Assembly: GCA_004293675.1 (NCBI GenBank)
Contig: READ01000015.1
Coordinates: 238,865-302,864, forward strand
Reading direction: 5' to 3'
Origin: Betaproteobacteria bacterium
GTDB lineage: Bacteria > Pseudomonadota > Gammaproteobacteria > Burkholderiales > Casimicrobiaceae
DNA: 64,000 nt
The notes beneath the pieces are model-generated. The model made no database searches. It was given only the letters and a program-made list of their open reading frames with translations, and was not told the DNA's origin. This document shows positions 1 through 8,723 of this stretch, one piece after another. The position numbers were made by a program, and so were the translations under genes. Position 1 is the first letter of the stretch, and every line of letters starts with the position of its first letter.

Positions 1-383
1 CTTTGCAACTGCTCTTGGCTCATGGTGAGCCGCGGATAGTCACTAGCCGGTAGCGTCTGCAGGCTAAAACGGCTCTTGGCGGCCTTCACCGTCATCTTGC
101 CATCCTTCGCATCCAACGACACGCTGCTCGCGTCAGGAAGCGCCCGCAAAAGGTCTTGCAGCTTTCGCGCTGCCACTGTGATGGATTGATCCCCGCTCGC
201 TTCGACCTCGACGCTCGCAGAAATCTGCAATTCAAGATCAGTCGCCACCGTCGTGAGCCGCGTGCCGCGGTGCTCGAGCAACACGTTGGCCAGAATGGGC
301 AACGTTTGCCGTCGCTCAACGATGCCAGAGACGGCTTGCAGTGGTTTCAAGACTAGATCACGAGATATGTTCTTAAGTTGCAT
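1..383 (-). CDS. dnaN: DNA polymerase III beta sliding clamp, N-terminal part (partial)
   Basis: This is the start of the beta clamp, the ring that holds the replicative polymerase on DNA; the rest lies beyond the window edge. Reading from 383, the protein begins MQLKNISRDLVLKPLQAVSG and continues with ERRQTLPILANVLL and TDLELQ, the usual N-terminal segment of clamp domain 1. About 127 codons are visible with no stop. It lies downstream of dnaA on the same strand, the usual dnaA-dnaN order, separated by about 280 bp. The ATG start at 383-381 fits the family start. Recognition is from sequence; the missing C-terminal two thirds cannot be judged. Confidence 0.93.
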   Translation of the reverse strand, partial: MQLKNISRDLVLKPLQAVSGIVERRQTLPILANVLLEHRGTRLTTVATDLELQISASVEVEASGDQSITVAARKLQDLLRALPDASSVSLDAKDGKMTVKAAKSRFSLQTLPASDYPRLTMSQEQLQ

Positions 384-664
384 ATATACGTAACACTATT
401 TAATAAGAGAAAGTGGAATTTGTGGGTAACTGCTTTTTTGTTTGAAAGTTCAAAGACTTAGCAAATAAAAAAGTCGCTGAATGAGTGCGTATTCGGTGTG
501 GCTGGAATGTGTGCCGTTTGAAAATTTGACGATTAGCGTGAGTTATCCACAAATCCTACAGGGCGTTAGCGGAGTTGTTAGAAGTCATTAAATGAGTGAT
601 CGCAACAAATACCGTCGTTAAAAATATGGCTAAAGTCCATTCATTTATGGGTGCAATGGGCATC
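384..664. other. dnaA-dnaN intergenic region with DnaA boxes; candidate part of oriC
   Basis: This 281-bp gene-free stretch is AT-rich at its left end (about 384-480). It contains one perfect DnaA box, TTATCCACA at 543-551 on the plus strand, and a one-mismatch box, TGTGGGTAA at 421-429 (TTACCCACA on the other strand). The dnaA-dnaN gap is a common place for replication-origin elements, but two boxes are few for a full oriC, so this may be only part of an origin or a site for dnaN autoregulation by DnaA. No gene is evident on either strand. Confidence 0.4.
543..551 (+). promoter_or_regulatory. DnaA box, perfect consensus
   Basis: TTATCCACA matches the strict DnaA-binding consensus. It lies between the end of dnaA and the start of dnaN, where DnaA binding could act in origin function or control of dnaN transcription. 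Confidence 0.6.
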
Positions 665-2116
665 TTAGCTCCGCAACAATTGCAGCAAAAAGGCGTAGTC
701 ATGTTGAATTTGTGCCGTGCTTTCTCTGAGCGTTGCGATTTGTCGACACGCGTGCAACACCGTGGTGTGATCGCGTCCGCCGAAGTTTTGGCCAATTTCA
801 GGAAGTGACAGTGATGTGAGCTCTTTCGATAACGCCATGGCCATTTGGCGGGGCCGCGCGACAATCCGTGAGCGCTTTTTAGAATGCATATCGCTGACTT
901 TGATTTTGTAGTAGTCAGCGACCGTTTTTTGAATGTTTTCAATCGAGATTTGCCGTGATTGCACCGCTAGTAAATCTCGCAGCGCGTCTTTGGCCACCTG
1001 AGGCGTAATCTCAAGGTTGTGAAACCCAGCGTACGCTACAACACGCTTCAGGCCACCTTCGAGCTCGCGCACATTGGAGCGGATGTGTTTTGCGATAAAA
1101 AACGCCACACTTTCATCAAGTTTTGCGCCAATTTGCTGCGCCTTGGCAAGCAAAATCGCCACACGCATTTCTGTCTCTGGCGGTTCAACCTGAACGGTGA
1201 GTCCCCAGCTAAATCGACTTTTGAGCCGATCCTCGATGCCTTCAATCTCTTTTGGATACGTGTCACAGGTAATGATGACCTGTTTTTTTGCTTCGATCAG
1301 TGAATTGAACAGATAGAAAAATTGCTCTTGCGTGCTGCTTTTATTATTGAAAAACTGAATGTCATCAATCAACAGCAAATCGAGTGTGGAATAGCTCTGC
1401 TTAAAGGCGTCCCAAGCTTTGTGCTGGTAGGCTTTCACCACGTCAGAGACGTAGCGTTCAGCATGGATGTAGCGAACACGAGCTTCGGGACGATGCGCGA
1501 TGAGCTCATTGCCAATGGCTTGCAGTAGATGCGTTTTACCGAGCCCAACACCGCCGTAGATGAACATGGGGTTGTAAGCGTCGCCCGGATTGGTGGCCAC
1601 TTGCAGCGCCGCAGCGCGGGCCAATTGATTAGCTTTGCCCGTAACGAAAGAATTAAATGTGAATGTTGAATTGAGCGCCGTTTCGCGTTGCGCGGTGGAT
1701 CCATCGCGCGTTGTTGGCTGGCTCTGTGGCGTAGCGTCAAAGCGCTGTGGCGCTCGTGTTTCGCGCACTGCGATCGGACGGGAATCAGCGCTCGTGACTT
1801 CGTGAGTTGCGCGAAACGAAGAGTTGGACGATTGCGGTGGCGTGGTCGCTGGACTGCCTGAGCCGCCTGAACCCCCTGAACCGTCGATTCGCAAATCGAT
1901 CGATAGCGTGTTTTCGGAGGGGTATTCGGTTGCCAGACGTTCGATCGACGGCATGAAACGATCACGAACCCACTTACCCACAAACTGATTGGGCGCAACG
2001 ACCACTAATCGATCGTTCTCCTCGATCGCGTGCAGTGGACGAAACCAGGTCGCGAATTGCTGAGCCGACAATTCGCGCTCAAAATGGGAGAGGCAGTGGG
2101 ACCAAAACGTCGACAT
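665..2116 (-). CDS. dnaA: chromosomal replication initiator DnaA
   Basis: The protein (483 aa) binds DnaA boxes, multimerises with ATP and opens the replication origin. Domain I is at residues 1-75 (starts MSTFWSHCLSHFERELS). A low-complexity linker follows with a Gly/Ser run (SGGSGGSGSP) near residue 80. The AAA+ domain has Walker A GGVGLGKTH and Walker B LLLIDDIQF, and the C-terminal HTH carries the DnaA signature GGRDHTTVLHACR. Length is normal for the family. The ATG at 2116 is chosen because it begins the conserved domain I. dnaN follows on the same strand. Upstream lies ntrX rather than the rpmH-rnpA genes commonly found next to dnaA. A perfect DnaA box about 90 bp upstream suggests autoregulation. 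Confidence 0.97.
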   Translation of the reverse strand: MSTFWSHCLSHFERELSAQQFATWFRPLHAIEENDRLVVVAPNQFVGKWVRDRFMPSIERLATEYPSENTLSIDLRIDGSGGSGGSGSPATTPPQSSNSSFRATHEVTSADSRPIAVRETRAPQRFDATPQSQPTTRDGSTAQRETALNSTFTFNSFVTGKANQLARAAALQVATNPGDAYNPMFIYGGVGLGKTHLLQAIGNELIAHRPEARVRYIHAERYVSDVVKAYQHKAWDAFKQSYSTLDLLLIDDIQFFNNKSSTQEQFFYLFNSLIEAKKQVIITCDTYPKEIEGIEDRLKSRFSWGLTVQVEPPETEMRVAILLAKAQQIGAKLDESVAFFIAKHIRSNVRELEGGLKRVVAYAGFHNLEITPQVAKDALRDLLAVQSRQISIENIQKTVADYYKIKVSDMHSKKRSRIVARPRQMAMALSKELTSLSLPEIGQNFGGRDHTTVLHACRQIATLRESTAQIQHDYAFLLQLLRS

Positions 2117-2206
2117 ATCAGCTAGTGGAAAGGTCCCGCAGTAAAGTCAAACTTGAGAATTCAAGTCGGACGCCATTGTACCGCGTCGAGACCGCAAAAA
2201 AGAAAG

Positions 2207-2215
2207 TTATCCACA
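2207..2215 (+). promoter_or_regulatory. DnaA box upstream of dnaA
   Basis: TTATCCACA, a perfect DnaA box, lies 91 bp upstream of the dnaA start, in the 189-bp gap between dnaA and ntrX. The position fits dnaA autoregulation or an origin element. I see no other consensus box in this gap. Confidence 0.55.
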
Positions 2216-2305
2216 GGATATTTAGCTATCAATGCCCATACCGTTTGTGCCGCGTGTTAGCGCTTGCTTTCAGCAAAAACCAATATTTATCGGGGGAAAA
2301 GACCG

Positions 2306-3580
2306 CTACTCGGACGGCGCCGCAGCGCGGCGTGGAAAGCGAATATTGAGCTGCTTGAGTTTTCGGTACAGATGCGTTCTCTCTAACCCAGCACGATCCG
2401 CAACCCGGCTCATATTGCTCGATTCGCGACCCAAGAGATTTTCAAAATACACCCGCTCAAACGCTTCGCGCGCTTCGCGCAGTGGCAGGTCGAAAAAATC
2501 GGGGGGCAATTGCGGTTGATCGCTGACGCTGCTTTGATGCAGGTCCCCCAAAATCGCCTGCAAGTGCTCGACGGTAATGTCCTCGGTGCTCGAGAGCAGC
2601 AAGCTCGACAACACACTTTGTAGCTGAATAAGATTGCCCGGCCACGGCGCTGATTCCAAGAGCGCGCGAATTTCCGGCGATAAACGCGCCGGTGAATCCA
2701 CAGAAAACGCCTGGGCGCAGCGCTCGATCAATCCGGGTAAGTCAGCGCGACGAGCCCGAAGCGGCGCAATTACCACGGTGCTCGCTGACAAAGAGGCGTA
2801 CAAATTCGGATCGAAACGACCCTCGCCTGAGAGTTGCCCGAGTGGCTCGGAGCTCGCACAAACCACGCGAACGCCGTAACTGGCCATCTTACCGAGCATG
2901 AATGCAAGCGAGCGCTGCTCGCTTCGTGACAGCTGCGACACTTCGGAGCAAAAGAGCGTGCCACCGCGAGCGCTCTCCAAAATCTCCAACGGATTGTTGA
3001 TGAGTCGTTGACCACTCTCCAAGGTGATCCACGGCGTATTGGCTTCGTGCACAGCACGGGCACATTCCGTGAAACCAACACCAACCTCGCCCGTCAACAA
3101 AATCGGGCGCTGCTCGGCGAGTAGTAATTCCATCCGCCCACGCAGCTCGTTGACGACTGGGCTCGCGCCCAATTCCGACAAATTGAGCGCCGTTCGCGGC
3201 TTTGCACGACCGGTTTTCAATGCGCGTTGCACTGACGCCAGAAGCTTTTGCAGTCCGATAGGTTTTTCTAGAAAGTCAAACGCGCCAATGCGCGTTGCAT
3301 CGACCGCCGTTTCGATGGTGGCGTGACCTGAGAGCATGATCACGGGCATCGTCAATCGACCCGCAGCCTTCCACTCTTTGAGCAGCGACACACCGTCCGA
3401 ATCGGGCATCCAAATATCGAGAAGCACCAGCGCGGGATCATGTTTATCGCGAAGTGCACGAGCCGTGGTTGCGTTTTCCGCCAAGTGCACGACATAGCCT
3501 TCATCCTCGAGAATCTCGTGGAGTAGTTCGCGAATGCCGACTTCATCATCGACGACCAGAATTTCAATAGGAGCAATCAA
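2306..3580 (-). CDS. ntrX: NtrX-type response regulator with degenerate AAA+ domain
   Basis: Response regulator of the NtrY/NtrX pair (424 aa). The receiver domain is at residues 5-120 with acidic pocket D11-D12, phospho-acceptor D55 (LVLLDIWMPD) and the conserved LEKP lysine. The central region resembles a sigma-54 activator AAA+ domain but is eroded. The Walker A position reads GEVGVGFTE (164-172), with no lysine. The Walker B region reads GGTLFCSEV, lacking the usual Asp. No GAFTGA loop is visible. The C-terminal Fis-type HTH is intact (SRVADRAGLERTHLYRKL). It therefore probably binds DNA without ATP-driven sigma-54 activation. A TTG start overlaps the ntrY stop (TTGA), indicating translational coupling. 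Confidence 0.88.
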   Translation of the reverse strand: MIAPIEILVVDDEVGIRELLHEILEDEGYVVHLAENATTARALRDKHDPALVLLDIWMPDSDGVSLLKEWKAAGRLTMPVIMLSGHATIETAVDATRIGAFDFLEKPIGLQKLLASVQRALKTGRAKPRTALNLSELGASPVVNELRGRMELLLAEQRPILLTGEVGVGFTECARAVHEANTPWITLESGQRLINNPLEILESARGGTLFCSEVSQLSRSEQRSLAFMLGKMASYGVRVVCASSEPLGQLSGEGRFDPNLYASLSASTVVIAPLRARRADLPGLIERCAQAFSVDSPARLSPEIRALLESAPWPGNLIQLQSVLSSLLLSSTEDITVEHLQAILGDLHQSSVSDQPQLPPDFFDLPLREAREAFERVYFENLLGRESSNMSRVADRAGLERTHLYRKLKQLNIRFPRRAAAPSE

Positions 3581-5802
3581 TCGCTAACTTTCTCATTGTC
3601 CAAAGTGGGCAGTATGAGGGTGACGATCGCGCCACCGCTGCTGCTGTTGTCGAGAGTGATTCGACCCTTATGTTCATCGATAATTTTCTTAACGATGGCT
3701 AAACCCAGTCCAGTGCCCTTGGATTTAGTGGTCACATAGGGCTCAAACGCTTTTGCACGAACGCTGTCATCGAAACCCGCGCCATTGTCGCAGAATCGCA
3801 CCACCAGCTCTTGCGTCCCAGCGGCGTCCGGGCCTTGCACCGCGTTGGGGTCGCGGCCAAATACTTCAATCTTGACCTCCGCATTGGGGCGATCTGAGCA
3901 AGCATCGACTGCGTTCTGGAGTAGGTTGTGAAGCACCTGTCGCAGCCGTGTCGACTCGCCGCGCACCCAACGTAGCTCAGTGTTCCAATGCAAGCTGAGC
4001 GCGACCGGATATGAGCTGTACAGATCAAGGGTTTCACGCAGCAACGCTTCAAAATCAATCGCAAGCAAACTACCAGGCCGCGGCCGACGGGCATAAATGG
4101 CGAAGTCATTGACCATGTTTTTCATGGCGGTGACTTGGTTGACAATAGTTTGCGTGCCCTTTTTGAGCATCAGTGCTTCGGCCTCATCGAGCCGCGGTGT
4201 GAGCTTCATTTCGAGTCGCTCAGCCGAGAGCTGAATCGGTGTCAATGGATTTTTGATTTCGTGGGCAAGACGTCTCGCGACCTCAGCCCACGCTGTGTCA
4301 CGCTGCGCTTGCAGCACTTCGGTGATGTCATCAAATACCACGATGTGCGCCGCCACATCCGCCACCACTCGTCGCGACCCGCGCAAAATGAGCGTTCGCG
4401 CATTGCCGCCGATCATGATTTCTTGCTCGCGTTGCCAATCGGTGTCACTGGTTTGCGAAAAATTTCTCGCAACAATGTCGGCAAATTGCGAGAGCGAGGG
4501 CTCGGTCTTTGCCCAATCACTGATGAGCTCTCCCACCCGCTCATCGACCCGCGACTGCAAAATAACCGCTGCCGCCGCGTTGGCTACTCGCAGCACAAAA
4601 CGATCGTTAAAAACCAACACCCCAGCGTTGAGATTTCGCAATACGTTTTCTAAGTACAGGTTGCTCGTCTCGATCGCGCGGCGGTTCTTGCCATCTTGCT
4701 CGCGCGCATCGGCAAGCTGCTGTGTCATGGCATTAAACGAATGCGTGAGCACCGCCAATTCATCGTTGCCGCGTGCGGCTTGCTGCTTCGAGAAGTCACC
4801 CGCCGCCACCGCGCGCGTGCCCTCGGCAAGCCGCGCCAAGGGAGCCGCCAAGCGCTCGGAAAAAACCGCTGCCAACGACAGCGCAGTGAGCAGCGCCAAC
4901 AATAAGAGCAGCGTCAGCGTAAAAGCGAAGAGTCGTTTGAGCGCGTTACGTTGAAACGATAATTCTTGGTAATCGCGCACGCCCCCTTCTACGCGTTCAG
5001 CCTGTTCTCGCAGCGCTGTTGGCACCGCCTGTGTGACCGACAAAATTCGAAGCGGTGCGCCCACTGTTGATACCACTGGCACGAAAGCCCGTAGCTGCAT
5101 GCCCGCCTCGCCTAACGATTCAACAACGGCCACCGGTTGCAGTGATCGCAGTTGCCGCAATTCCATCGCGCTGGGCGCGGGCGGTGCGGCACTGTCTCGC
5201 CGCTCGCTGGCCACTGCGATCAATGCGCCGGACGTCGTCAGCAACGCCGCGCTACTCACGCCCGTGCTCTCTCTGCTTGCGCTCAGAGCCACCCTTGCCT
5301 CGGAGGGTTCGTTGGCCGCAACAGCCGCGGACATTTGCTCCGCTTTTCTGGTGAGTTCCTTGAGTGGTTGATTGAGCGCGGTTTTGCCAAGCTGCAAACC
5401 CGCGTCAAGCGCTTTTTCGATTCGCGTATCGAAAAAGCTCTCAATCGAGGATGATAAAAATTGCACCGATACGGCGTACACCACCACGCCCGGTAACACC
5501 GCCACCACCGCGAAAAACATCATCATTCGTGTGGTGAGTTTTGCGCCGAACACCGCGCTTCGACGCGCTCGCAATAAGAGCGTGATTTGAAACACTACAA
5601 AGCCCGCCAAACCCACCACGATTACGGCGTTGATTACCAAGAGGGCGGTGTAGTAGCGCGTCAATAGCTCCGAGTTCGCCGAAGCGGTGGCTAAAACGGT
5701 GATCAAAACCGCTCCGGCGAGAGCTAGCGCCCAGCGCGCGATACGCGCCCAACGCGGTGGGCTCAGCCCCAGACCCAGGTCAGTCGCGCGGCTTGCAGTC
5801 AT
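3577..5802 (-). CDS. ntrY: NtrY-type membrane sensor histidine kinase
   Basis: Partner kinase of NtrX, in the inner membrane. The N-terminal half has transmembrane segments around residues 20-110 and another near 300 (FAFTLTLLLLLALLTALSLA), flanking a periplasmic sensing region. HAMP (ERLAAPLARLAEGTRAVAAG), PAS, HisKA (ARRLAHEIKNPLTPIQLSAE, phospho-His in the H box) and HATPase_c (N box LLQNAVDAC, G boxes CDNGAGFDD and GTGLGLAIVKK) follow. The start at 5802 is preferred over an in-frame upstream codon at 5844 because its ATG overlaps the TGA of the DUF4390 gene (ATGA), matching the 4-base couplings throughout this operon. It gives 741 aa, normal for NtrY. Confidence 0.93.
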   Translation of the reverse strand: MTASRATDLGLGLSPPRWARIARWALALAGAVLITVLATASANSELLTRYYTALLVINAVIVVGLAGFVVFQITLLLRARRSAVFGAKLTTRMMMFFAVVAVLPGVVVYAVSVQFLSSSIESFFDTRIEKALDAGLQLGKTALNQPLKELTRKAEQMSAAVAANEPSEARVALSASRESTGVSSAALLTTSGALIAVASERRDSAAPPAPSAMELRQLRSLQPVAVVESLGEAGMQLRAFVPVVSTVGAPLRILSVTQAVPTALREQAERVEGGVRDYQELSFQRNALKRLFAFTLTLLLLLALLTALSLAAVFSERLAAPLARLAEGTRAVAAGDFSKQQAARGNDELAVLTHSFNAMTQQLADAREQDGKNRRAIETSNLYLENVLRNLNAGVLVFNDRFVLRVANAAAAVILQSRVDERVGELISDWAKTEPSLSQFADIVARNFSQTSDTDWQREQEIMIGGNARTLILRGSRRVVADVAAHIVVFDDITEVLQAQRDTAWAEVARRLAHEIKNPLTPIQLSAERLEMKLTPRLDEAEALMLKKGTQTIVNQVTAMKNMVNDFAIYARRPRPGSLLAIDFEALLRETLDLYSSYPVALSLHWNTELRWVRGESTRLRQVLHNLLQNAVDACSDRPNAEVKIEVFGRDPNAVQGPDAAGTQELVVRFCDNGAGFDDSVRAKAFEPYVTTKSKGTGLGLAIVKKIIDEHKGRITLDNSSSGGAIVTLILPTLDNEKVSD

Positions 5803-6407
5803 GGCGTGACCACTACCCGGTACCAATCCGAAATGAGTGACCATTCCCGAGATACCAAGGTGTTGACTTGCAACGGTTTGGGCAGCTGCGTGGTGTCGAG
5901 CCGAAGGCGAATAGACACCTCGTAAATCGCGCCATTTCGCAATTCCTTTTTGTCGACGAGCGAACGACCGCGAATCAAACGGATTTGGCGAAGCGCTTCT
6001 TCGAGTGTGGGGTAATTGGCAGAGCCACTTAATGTGCGCCCGGTGTCAACTCGGTACGAACTGGTCAACGGCGAATAGGTTAAACGCCGCACTGATTGAG
6101 CACTGGGCAGCGAGTCATCAAACCAGTAGGCGCGACGCCGGGTGATTTCGGTATCGAGCGCGAAGTAGAGCGGCGTGCCGCGAAGCAAAGCGGCTTCAAG
6201 CGGTGCTGTGAGTGTGATGTCAAATTCCGCATCGATCACCAATGCGTCCTCAGTTGGGCGCACCAATGCGCTTCTCACCGCGATTGTTTCAGCGGCTACG
6301 GACGCGATCGTTAGCCACACCAACAGCAACGCCAATGCCCACGTGATAGCGCTGCGGCAGGCCAGCGCTTGCGTGGTAGCGGGGTCAATGCGTGCGCGAT
6401 AGCTCAC
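5799..6407 (-). CDS. DUF4390 exported protein, ntrYX operon
   Basis: Protein of 202 aa with an N-terminal hydrophobic segment (ITWALALLLVWLTIASVAAE) that looks like a signal peptide or anchor, followed by a soluble beta-rich domain. The motifs FALDTEITRRRAYWFDD and YSPLTSSYRV and the C-terminal REWSLISDWYRV are typical of the DUF4390 family, found in betaproteobacteria beside rsmB and ntrYX. The biochemical function is unknown; a role in envelope sensing linked to NtrY is only a contextual inference. A GTG start overlaps the rsmB stop (GTGA), and the stop overlaps the ntrY ATG. Confidence 0.85.
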   Translation of the reverse strand: MSYRARIDPATTQALACRSAITWALALLLVWLTIASVAAETIAVRSALVRPTEDALVIDAEFDITLTAPLEAALLRGTPLYFALDTEITRRRAYWFDDSLPSAQSVRRLTYSPLTSSYRVDTGRTLSGSANYPTLEEALRQIRLIRGRSLVDKKELRNGAIYEVSIRLRLDTTQLPKPLQVNTLVSREWSLISDWYRVVVTP

Positions 6408-7849
6408 GAGACGATTTTCTCTAACAAGGCGTAGAAATAGCCGTCGTGATTGTGTGTTTTTTTGTTGCCGCCCGGCAAGAGCTGTCCGCCACTTGATGCA
6501 GGATCACCCGGCAAATTGATCCGTATGCGTCGCATGTTGGCGTGACGCAGCAATGCGGCATCAATTTGCGCGGCGTTCTCTTGTTTGAAGACAGAGCAGG
6601 TGCAGTAGAGCATGCGTCCGCCCACCGCTAACGTCTGCCATAGGCGATCAATCAATAGCGCCTGTAGGTTCGCCAATTGCGCCATGTCGGTTTCGCGTTT
6701 GAGCCACTTGCCGTCAGGATGTCGACGCACAACGCCCGAGCCGGTGCACGGCGCATCCAGCAAAATTCGGTCAAATGGCTTCCCGTCCCACCACTCTTTA
6801 ATCTGCGAGGCGTCCGCTGCTCGAATCTCAGCCGTCAAACCTAAGCGCGAAAAATTCTCACTGACTCGTTGGTTGCGTAGCGCATCAATATCAAGTGCGA
6901 CCAACGAACAGTCACTAAGCTCCAAAATGTGCGCGGCCTTTCCGCCCGGCGCGGCGCAAGCATCGAGTACGCGCATGCCGGTTTTCGCGCCCAAGAGCGG
7001 GGCTGCCAATTGAGCGCCCGCATCTTGCACTGAAAACCAACCCTCGGCAAAGCCGGGCAAACGCTGCACCGAACGCGCTCGTTTCATCACGACCGTAGCG
7101 TCGGAGAGCACATCGAGCTCGATCTCTTTTCGCTCGAACGCGGCAACCAGTTTCTCTTGTGTGGTCTTTCGTGGATTGATGCGTAGCGTCAGTGGGCCCT
7201 GCGCATTCCCGCCGCGCAAAATCAATTCCCACCATTCTGGGTGATCAGCCCGCACCCGTTTCACCCACCAGGCGGGATGATTCCATTCGCCTTCGTCGGT
7301 GTCGCGGGCTTTGGCGAGCGCTGCCTCGGGCGCGCGCTGGTAATTTCGAAGCACTGCGTTAGCAAAGCCCTTGGCGCCGCGATTGACCGCTTCCACAGCG
7401 GCCACCGCCTGCGACACAACGACGTGTGACGCCGTTTTACTGTGCGCGAGCTGATACACCGCCACCCACAAAATCGCTTCGATCAAAGGTTCCGGTTTAG
7501 CGCGAACGAATTGACGAACGATGCCGCGCGTCTCTCCAAAGAAGCGCAGCGTGCCCAACACTAAATCGGCCAATGCAGAGCGAGATGCACCATCGAACTG
7601 GCTGGTGTCAACGCGGGCGATGGCGGTGTCGGCATTGTTACCCGCGAGCACGGCCAGCAAAGCTTCGGCCGCGCGACGCTGCACCAGCGCGAGCGGCGCG
7701 CTGTCGGTGAGCACACCGGTCGACAACGGCGACTTCTTCGCGCGCTTGCTGAGCTGATTTGGCGAAGCGGTGTCTGAGGGATTGAGCGCCACGTTGGAAG
7801 TCATCGCGGAAGGTGTGTTGCGAGGCGCGGCAAAACCACGCCGACGCAC
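6404..7849 (-). CDS. rsmB: 16S rRNA m5C967 methyltransferase RsmB
   Basis: Methylates C967 of 16S rRNA using S-adenosylmethionine. The protein has an N-terminal NusB-like RNA-binding domain (about 50-185) and a Rossmann methyltransferase domain. SAM motif I is DACAAPGGKAAHIL; the catalytic cysteines lie in DAPCTGSG and YCTCSV. The length (481 aa with this start) is a little over the family's usual size because of a polar N-terminal extension. ATG at 7804 (MTSNVALN) is an alternative start, and neither has a convincing ribosome-binding site. It is first in a tightly coupled run rsmB-DUF4390-ntrY-ntrX. Confidence 0.93.
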   Translation of the reverse strand: MRRRGFAAPRNTPSAMTSNVALNPSDTASPNQLSKRAKKSPLSTGVLTDSAPLALVQRRAAEALLAVLAGNNADTAIARVDTSQFDGASRSALADLVLGTLRFFGETRGIVRQFVRAKPEPLIEAILWVAVYQLAHSKTASHVVVSQAVAAVEAVNRGAKGFANAVLRNYQRAPEAALAKARDTDEGEWNHPAWWVKRVRADHPEWWELILRGGNAQGPLTLRINPRKTTQEKLVAAFERKEIELDVLSDATVVMKRARSVQRLPGFAEGWFSVQDAGAQLAAPLLGAKTGMRVLDACAAPGGKAAHILELSDCSLVALDIDALRNQRVSENFSRLGLTAEIRAADASQIKEWWDGKPFDRILLDAPCTGSGVVRRHPDGKWLKRETDMAQLANLQALLIDRLWQTLAVGGRMLYCTCSVFKQENAAQIDAALLRHANMRRIRINLPGDPASSGGQLLPGGNKKTHNHDGYFYALLEKIVS

Positions 7850-7902
7850 GGAGGCAAACGGAGCTCGCAGTTTAACTCAGAGTAGCAGCACAATTCGCTA
7901 AT

Positions 7903-7986
7903 GCCATACAAACCGTGGGCTTCAGGCGATTACTACGTATTTTCAACTTAACTAAAATACTCTATATACCCCTTATTTCACAAGGC
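7903..7986 (-). repeat. 84-bp intergenic repeat element, copy A
   Basis: One of five elements of exactly 84 bp in this window. On the minus strand, reading away from phoU, it begins with the core GCC-N4-GAAATAAGG (7986-7971) 24 nt after the phoU stop. The far end is a second GCC...GGC palindrome (7903-7920). The interior is AT-rich (mostly T and A between 7930 and 7968), unlike the surrounding genes. It occupies most of the phoU-rsmB gap. Confidence 0.75.
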
Positions 7987-8009
7987 ATACACCGACAATG
8001 TTGAGACGT

Positions 8010-8687
8010 CTACAATTTGCTTGTTGCGTGGCGTGGGTCTCTGCCTTGCACGATGTGAATGACGTATTCGCTAATGTTTTTAGTGTGATCCGCTGCCCGC
8101 TCGATCGCCTTGGCCAAAAAAGCCACATCGATACCGGCCGAAATGGCGCGCGGATCTTCCATCATGTAAGTCACCAGCAATCGCATGATGCGCTCAAATT
8201 CCTCGTCGATTGCGCTATCGCGACCGATGACTTCGCCAGCGGCAATTACATCGAGCCGCGCAAAAGCGTTGAGCGCCTCTTTAAGCATCGATGTGACCAA
8301 CGTACCGATGTGCTTGACTTCATTGAGCCGTAGCGATTGAAAACGCTCGTTAGTTTGAAACTGCTGCGCTCGCTCGGCAATTTTCTTGATCTCATCGCCG
8401 ATGCGCTCCAGATCATTGGCCGCTTGCATGGTGCACAAAATCTGGCGCAGATCAACGGCAGCGGGTTGACGCTTAGCGATCGTCTCCATCCCCATGCGGT
8501 CAATATCCATTTGCATGACGTTGACCCGTTTATCTTCGCGAACGACTGCGTCAACGAGCGCCCGATCGCCCGAGGCAATGGCCTCAAGTGCCCGCTCTAG
8601 TTGGGTTTCAACGATGCCGCCCATCGCCAAAAGCGTGCTGCGGATGGCTTCGAGTTCTTGTTCAAACTGCTTTGAGGTGTGTTCCAT
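8010..8687 (-). CDS. phoU: phosphate transport system regulator PhoU
   Basis: Peripheral membrane protein that links the PstSCAB transporter to PhoR/PhoB signalling and keeps the Pho regulon off when phosphate is plentiful. All-helical with two PhoU repeats; the metal-binding-type motifs are seen as NDLERIGDEIKKIAE and ERAADHTKNISEYVI. The ATG at 8687 (MEHTSKQFEQELEAIRS, 225 aa) is preferred to an upstream in-frame TTG at 8720, because the family starts just before this helix. It is last in the pstSCAB-phoU operon, 36 bp after pstB. No phoB or phoR is present in the window. Confidence 0.95.
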   Translation of the reverse strand: MEHTSKQFEQELEAIRSTLLAMGGIVETQLERALEAIASGDRALVDAVVREDKRVNVMQMDIDRMGMETIAKRQPAAVDLRQILCTMQAANDLERIGDEIKKIAERAQQFQTNERFQSLRLNEVKHIGTLVTSMLKEALNAFARLDVIAAGEVIGRDSAIDEEFERIMRLLVTYMMEDPRAISAGIDVAFLAKAIERAADHTKNISEYVIHIVQGRDPRHATSKL

Positions 8688-8723
8688 ATGCGTATCCCGT
8701 TGGGTGATGCTGGCGGCCAATGA

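Noticed and set aside
384-664. Complete oriC
   Set aside because: Only one perfect and one imperfect DnaA box and a short AT-rich stretch. This is reported as a candidate part of an origin rather than an assigned oriC.
4135-4954. Plus-strand open frames opposite ntrY
   Set aside because: They are antisense to conserved HAMP, PAS and kinase segments of NtrY and have no independent support.
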